Assembly (NCBI RefSeq): GCF_000208745.1
Contig: NC_030854.1
Span: 810,743 to 874,742, forward strand
DNA length: 64,000 nucleotides
Direction: 5' to 3'
Source: Theobroma cacao
Lineage: Eukaryota > Streptophyta > Magnoliopsida > Malvales > Malvaceae
A program made the translations under genes and the position numbers. Below the pieces are notes generated by a model. It was not told where the DNA came from. It saw only the letters and a program-made list of their open reading frames with translations, and made no database searches. Below, one piece after another: positions 59,285-64,000 of the stretch (positions within the stretch are counted from its first letter, which is position 1; each line of letters opens with the position of its first letter).

Positions 59285-62200
59285 TCAACGCCTTCTCATC
59301 CTTCTTTCATTGTTTCTTTTTAATTTCAGGAACCTGTCTTTGATATCATTCAATTTATTGACGACAAAAGTCATAATCATCCGCTCAGTTGGTGATGCTG
59401 CAGAACAGGAGAGTCCCATTTTCATGACAGGAACTACGAATTCTTCGACCATGCTTGCAGCACTGACACGGGGATGGGGTTTCCTCATCATGATCAACTC
59501 TGTCTCTTCTGCGTTCTCTTCTTCGGAAAGCATAGATAGGTCAACAACATCCATGACATGTTCGGGCAAGGCTACTTCGACGAAATTGTGAAGGCTCTGA
59601 TCGTCTTTGAACATGTCATCTGTTGGACTTTTACCTGTAAACATCTCCAGTAACAGTATCCCATAGCTGTAAATATCTCCGTGTATTGAAGCTTGACCAC
59701 CTATGCCATACTCTGCAACTTGTAACAGATTTTAATTAGTCATTGAATTTTGGCAATTTCATGTGTGCTAATGTACACACAAACATGAGTTTTTGAGATT
59801 TAACAATAGTTAAGTATTGAATAAAATGAGATTAATCAGGTTGAAATCATACCAGGAGGAATGTACCCAATGGAACCCTTCAGCTTGATCGATATGGTTT
59901 GATTGCTGGAGGGATTATCTGATGAATCAAATAAGAACCTTGCCAATCGGAAGTCACCAACATGCGCTGTCATATTTTCATCTAGGAGTAAATTGCTTGG
60001 CTTTAGATCACAGTGAACAATTGGTGTTTCACACTGGTGATGGAGATAGTCCAAAGCAGAAGCTACATCTATGGCTATATCCAGTCTCTGGATAAGGCTC
60101 AACTTCTTAGTCTGATACCGATCATTACCTCCAGGATGCAGCCACTGGTATAAGCTTCCATTGGACATAAAATCAAATACAAGACACTTGAAGTCATTTC
60201 CCTGATGATCAAGACTAGAGCAAGCGGTTATAATCCTTAGGAGGTTTCGATGTCATACACTTCTCAAAGCATTGCTTTCATCAATAAAACTCTTAGAAGC
60301 TCCTCGCTGTTGAAGGTTTAATACCTTAATCGCAACAATTGTTCCATCATTGGCAATATTTCCTTTATATACAGAACCCAAACTACCAGAGCCAATCAAG
60401 TTTTCTTCAGAAAAGCCATTAGTTGTTTTTAGAATGTCTGAGTAAGACATACCTGATCGCCATTCCTTAGAGGAAGATGGAATGGAATGACTCCTTACTG
60501 AACTATATGTAACAAAAGAACAGAAGAGAAGAAATATTAACGTGACTACATTGATGGTGACAGAGATTACTATCAGGGTGAGATTTTTTCCAGAACTTGT
60601 GGTAGAGCATGGAGGTAAATATAACTCTGAGATGCCACCACAAAGCTTATTTTTCCCAAGGATGGAAATGACACTTGCATTTGCAAATATGCCTTCTTGT
60701 GACACTTCACCCTCAAAATCGTTGTAAGAAAGATTGAGATGCCTGAGTGACACAATCTTGCGAAGAAATTCAGGAATCTGCCCAGACAGATTGTTGTATG
60801 AAAGATCTATTTCTTCTATACCTCTTAGAGATTCCAAAGATAAAGGGATTGTTCCTCCAAATGAGTTATGCTCCAAATGCAGACTTTCTAAACTAGTATA
60901 ACTGCCTAGGCTTTCGGGAATTTCACCAGACAATTTATTCTGGGAGAGGTCTAGCTTTTCAAGTTGGTCTAGTTGACCCACTTCTACTGGCAGTGAACCA
61001 GTCAAAAAGTTATGAGAAATGAACAAACATTTTTTAAGGGAAGAAAGACCCAAAATCTGTATAGGTGTGATGCCAGTGAGATTATTGCTTGACAAATTTA
61101 TTGCAAGCAAATTTTGGCAGTTTCCAAGACTTGGAGGTATACTACCCTCAAATTTATTATCATGGAGATACAGCCCATTCAATAGAGTCAAGTTACCCAA
61201 TGAAGAAGGTATAGACCCTGAAAATCTGTTACCTTCCAAATTCAATTCCTCTAGTTTTTGAAGCTTCCCAATAACAGTGGGAACACTGCCACTGAAGTAG
61301 TTCCTTTCCAATCCTAGAATGTACAAACTAACAAGGTTCCCAATCCCAATAGGGATACTTCCACTAATCAGATTCTCCCCCATGGTCAAACGTTGCAACA
61401 GGTTTGAAAGGTTAGTTATGGAGCTTGGCAATTCTCCTCCTAAACGATTTCCGGCAAGACCCAACACTTCGAGAAAAGAACAATTAGACAAGAAATTGAG
61501 AAAGCTCAGGTCGCCAATTCCCCCGGTTCCAAGTTGGTTGTCATCAAAATTCAGTCTAATTAAACCTGGCAAGCTCCCTAGATTTCCAGGCATGGTTCCA
61601 GTTAGACTGTTATTAGTAAAGTCAATTATTTGAAGTCTAGAAGCATTTGACAATGATACCGGGATAGGTCCCGTAAAATTGTTAACACCACAAGCAAATA
61701 CTCCCAGGTTAGGAAAAGTGAGACCAGCATCTGGTGGCAGATGTCCCTGCAACTGGTTTTGAGCGACAGAAAAGAAGTATATTGAAGAAACATTATAAAT
61801 TGGAGGAACAATACCAGACAGATAATTTCCATAAAGTTGAAAGTATCCCAAGCCTGACAGTTGGCCAAGTTCAGAAGGTATGCTTCCTTGTAAATTGTTC
61901 ATTGACAGGACAAGAGAATGAAGAGAAGAAAGGTGACCAATCCAAGCGGGGATTCTTCCCGTAAGGCTGTTACCTGTAAGGCGAAGGATTGCCAGTTTTG
62001 ATAATGTGCTTAGCTGGTCCGGAATCTGCCCAACGAACTCATTGTAAGAAGTATCAAGTACTCTTAAGTTCTGTACAGTGAGTTAGATTGGTAGGAATTT
62101 TCCCGGCAAAAGAATTGCGTGTCAAATTGAGAAGCTGTGGGCGCAAAAGACGTCCAATTGCTTGAGGAATTTCACCATGAAATCCATTTCCTTCCAGGTT

Positions 62201-62524
62201 GATTCCAGTAAGGAATGTAAGGTTTCCAATGGAAGGTGGTATGGAGCAACTACTTTATGATTCTCCAGGTTTAAAACTACGACTCTTCCGCTGGATGGGC
62301 TGCATGCGACATCAACCCATTTGCAGAAAGGAACGGAATAGTTCCATGAGTCCATGATCTTCAATGGATCTTGGGTTACACGGTTTTTGAAGCCCAGCAA
62401 AGCCAATCGATCAGACTCAGTTGCATTTGCCGAACTGGGGGACTACAGCAGATTCCAAACTCGAAATCATCCATGAAAGAAGAATCACCTGAAGGAAATA
62501 TGAGGAAAAACATCTAGAATTCAT
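59285..62524 (-). pseudogene. Decayed LRR receptor kinase, subfamily XII (copy D)
   Basis: Minus strand. A full-length relative of copies A and B can be followed from an ATG at 62524 to a stop at 59285, with the same intron (59853 to 59712). Breaks: frameshifts near 62436 (after the signal peptide), 62252 (SIPPSIGN region) and 62070. A nonsense TGA lies at 60255-60253, where A and B have CGA (Arg) in RHRNLL. The kinase keeps HCDLKPSN, but DFG is DFR (59947-59949) and the glycine loop is GSGSLGS. Exon 2 (59712-59285) is open, with YSYGILLLEMFTGKSPTDDMF. It is more diverged from A/B/C than they are from each other. The open pieces at 60253-61902 and 59836-60168 belong to this one gene. Confidence 0.88.
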
Positions 62525-64000
62525 GCTTTTGGGAAAACAAGAGTCCTGGTATACATTTCAATAAAGCAAAAACGACAACAGTAGTCCGGGAAAAGAAGCA
62601 AGCCAACATTAATTTGGCGTAGTAATGCATATGAAATTTCGGTTGAGAAACGATGAAAAGGGAATCTCAGTTGAGAACGAAGACAATTTTGTAGGACCGC
62701 AATAAATGGATGAACAGATCTTTCTGGTAACGTGGGCTGAACATTTAAGGACGGTAAAAGCTCGACAGCTATGACGTTTCAGTTCAAATCCAGACTATGA
62801 AATCGACAAAGACGTTTCGTTGGCTTGCAACTAGAAAATTTCATGAAACTCAGAAAAGATAAACAGGAAGCATACAGTGTTCTGGTTCTTCCGCTGTAAA
62901 AACATTGTGAAGAAACCATTGATGGAACATTGAAATTGAACACAAACTGGTATGAAACCGCCTGCTTGACACTGCTGATTTCCTTTTGCTTTGAGGGAAG
63001 AATGATTTCATATGCCTGAACTCCTGAAAATTGATGACAAAGCTTTGATTTTGGGTTTTCCATTCCCATTACAAATTTCCAACCGGCAACAGTTCACTAC
63101 ATGTGCATGTCATTTAAAATCAATGGTACTATAAGATATGCCTCATTAAATGTAGTTTGAATTTGAGGTTGTAATAAGATCTCTTAAGTGTTTTTTAAAT
63201 TGCAAGTTGCAGATGCAGATCAAAGTATATAGAGATGATTGTGTACCCCGAAAGAAAAATATCTGGGAAGGTGGCCATTACCCTTTCCCTCCAACAACAC
63301 TCATTTAAGATGTGGGGTTCTTTTTCGTAAAAACTGGAGTTGAAACATGTGGATTGTTACACACTTTTGAGCCTGGAATGCTTGGTTGCAGATGGGCATT
63401 CTTTATGTAGATACGTATTCATGGACTTTTCCGCCAGCTTAAGTCCAGCCTCTTCCAAAACGGGCTTTCTGCAAGGATCTTTTCAGTCAACAAAATGATG
63501 TCAATGTTTTTCCAAAAGGGTATGGACAGTTTGAGCAAGCTATCCAAAGGCCCAAACCTGAATTAAGATGGGCTTTAACTAGCTCAATAATACCAGTTCC
63601 ACTGTTAGTGGTAGAATCTATCAGAGAGCAAAATGTCAGACCAAATCCTTAGAGCTTGAATTCTGCATGAGTTTGGACCTAATTATGACTGGTAATTCCT
63701 TCCAGGGAACCTCTAGCTTCATCTCTCCGGAAATACTCCAAATTTTCTTGGTTTCTTTTCCTTTCTGAAAAGGTTAACCTTTCCTTTCAATTCCTTGAAG
63801 GGGCGGTTTCAAAAGAGAGAGTTAGAAAAGTACAAGTTCAATGGCAATCAATGGAAACGATATGCTTTGTAGTTAAATTCCAGAATTTTCATTTACACAT
63901 CTGTTCAATTCACAGGCTCCGAAAAAAATCATGGCAGCACCTGCTTTCAAATTTGTCTTAAGCATCTGCTTGAGTACTGCTAGTTGCTTATCCTAAACCT
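62525..64000. other. No recognised gene
   Basis: The upstream side of copy D. A 96-codon minus-strand ORF (62779-63069) and other short ORFs match nothing I recognise. No kinase remnant like those upstream of copies A-C could be read here. Confidence 0.55.

Noticed and set aside
62779..63069. 96-codon minus-strand ORF at the right end
   Set aside because: No recognised domain, composition close to random, no promoter or splice evidence.

Overview
The window is nuclear DNA from a dicotyledonous plant. Genes are split by GT-AG introns with T-rich 3' ends, intergenic DNA is AT-rich, and every recognised protein belongs to a plant family. There are no operons, ribosome binding sites, CRISPR arrays or recognisable tRNA/rRNA genes. 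I cannot name the species. From memory, the gene order resembles two Arabidopsis neighbourhoods: At3g08980-At3g09010 with its sister At2g40060/At2g40070, and At5g01260/At5g01270. This suggests a slowly rearranging eudicot.

1-19.7 kb holds single-copy housekeeping genes. In order they are the 3' end of a mitochondrial inner-membrane protease subunit 2 gene (+), a Yippee zinc-binding protein (+), a basic Ser/Pro-rich microtubule-associated-type protein (+), an intronless NudC/CS-domain protein (-), a six-exon receptor-like cytoplasmic kinase (+) and a clathrin light chain (-). 19.7-22.4 kb is AT-rich with diverged repeats.

22.4-37 kb holds a 16-exon RNA polymerase II CTD phosphatase-like gene of CPL2 type (+), an intronless 910-codon gene resembling the plant TAF1C-like Pol I factor (+), and a plastid-type CBM20 starch-binding protein (-). 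The sequence at and after the stop of the 910-codon gene is recognisably derived from CPL2: an intron-8/exon-9 piece joined to a 3'-UTR piece. 37-39.7 kb is intergenic, with a ~270-bp direct repeat.

39.7-62.5 kb is a cluster of leucine-rich-repeat receptor kinases of the Xa21/EFR/FLS2-like class (subfamily XII), which typically act in perception of microbes at the plasma membrane. It contains one + strand gene with an RD kinase (39734-43061) and two nearly identical minus-strand genes with non-RD kinases (43989-47291 and 51129-54486) inside a ~6-kb tandem duplication. Two more minus-strand copies are decayed: one cut off at a foldback/SINE-like element, the other carrying frameshifts, a nonsense codon and a DFG-to-DFR change. 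Upstream of at least three minus-strand copies lies a decayed opposite-strand kinase tail, so the ancestral unit was a head-to-head receptor pair. The cluster also carries two LINE fragments. There is a ~1.58-kb near-identical (gene-conversion-like) tract between the two main copies. Two single-N joins look like unmerged contig overlaps, and one of them creates a false frameshift in the second copy. 62.5-64 kb has no recognised gene.

Multi-exon genes are listed as one coding span with exons in the evidence. Start codons are ATGs chosen by family conservation.
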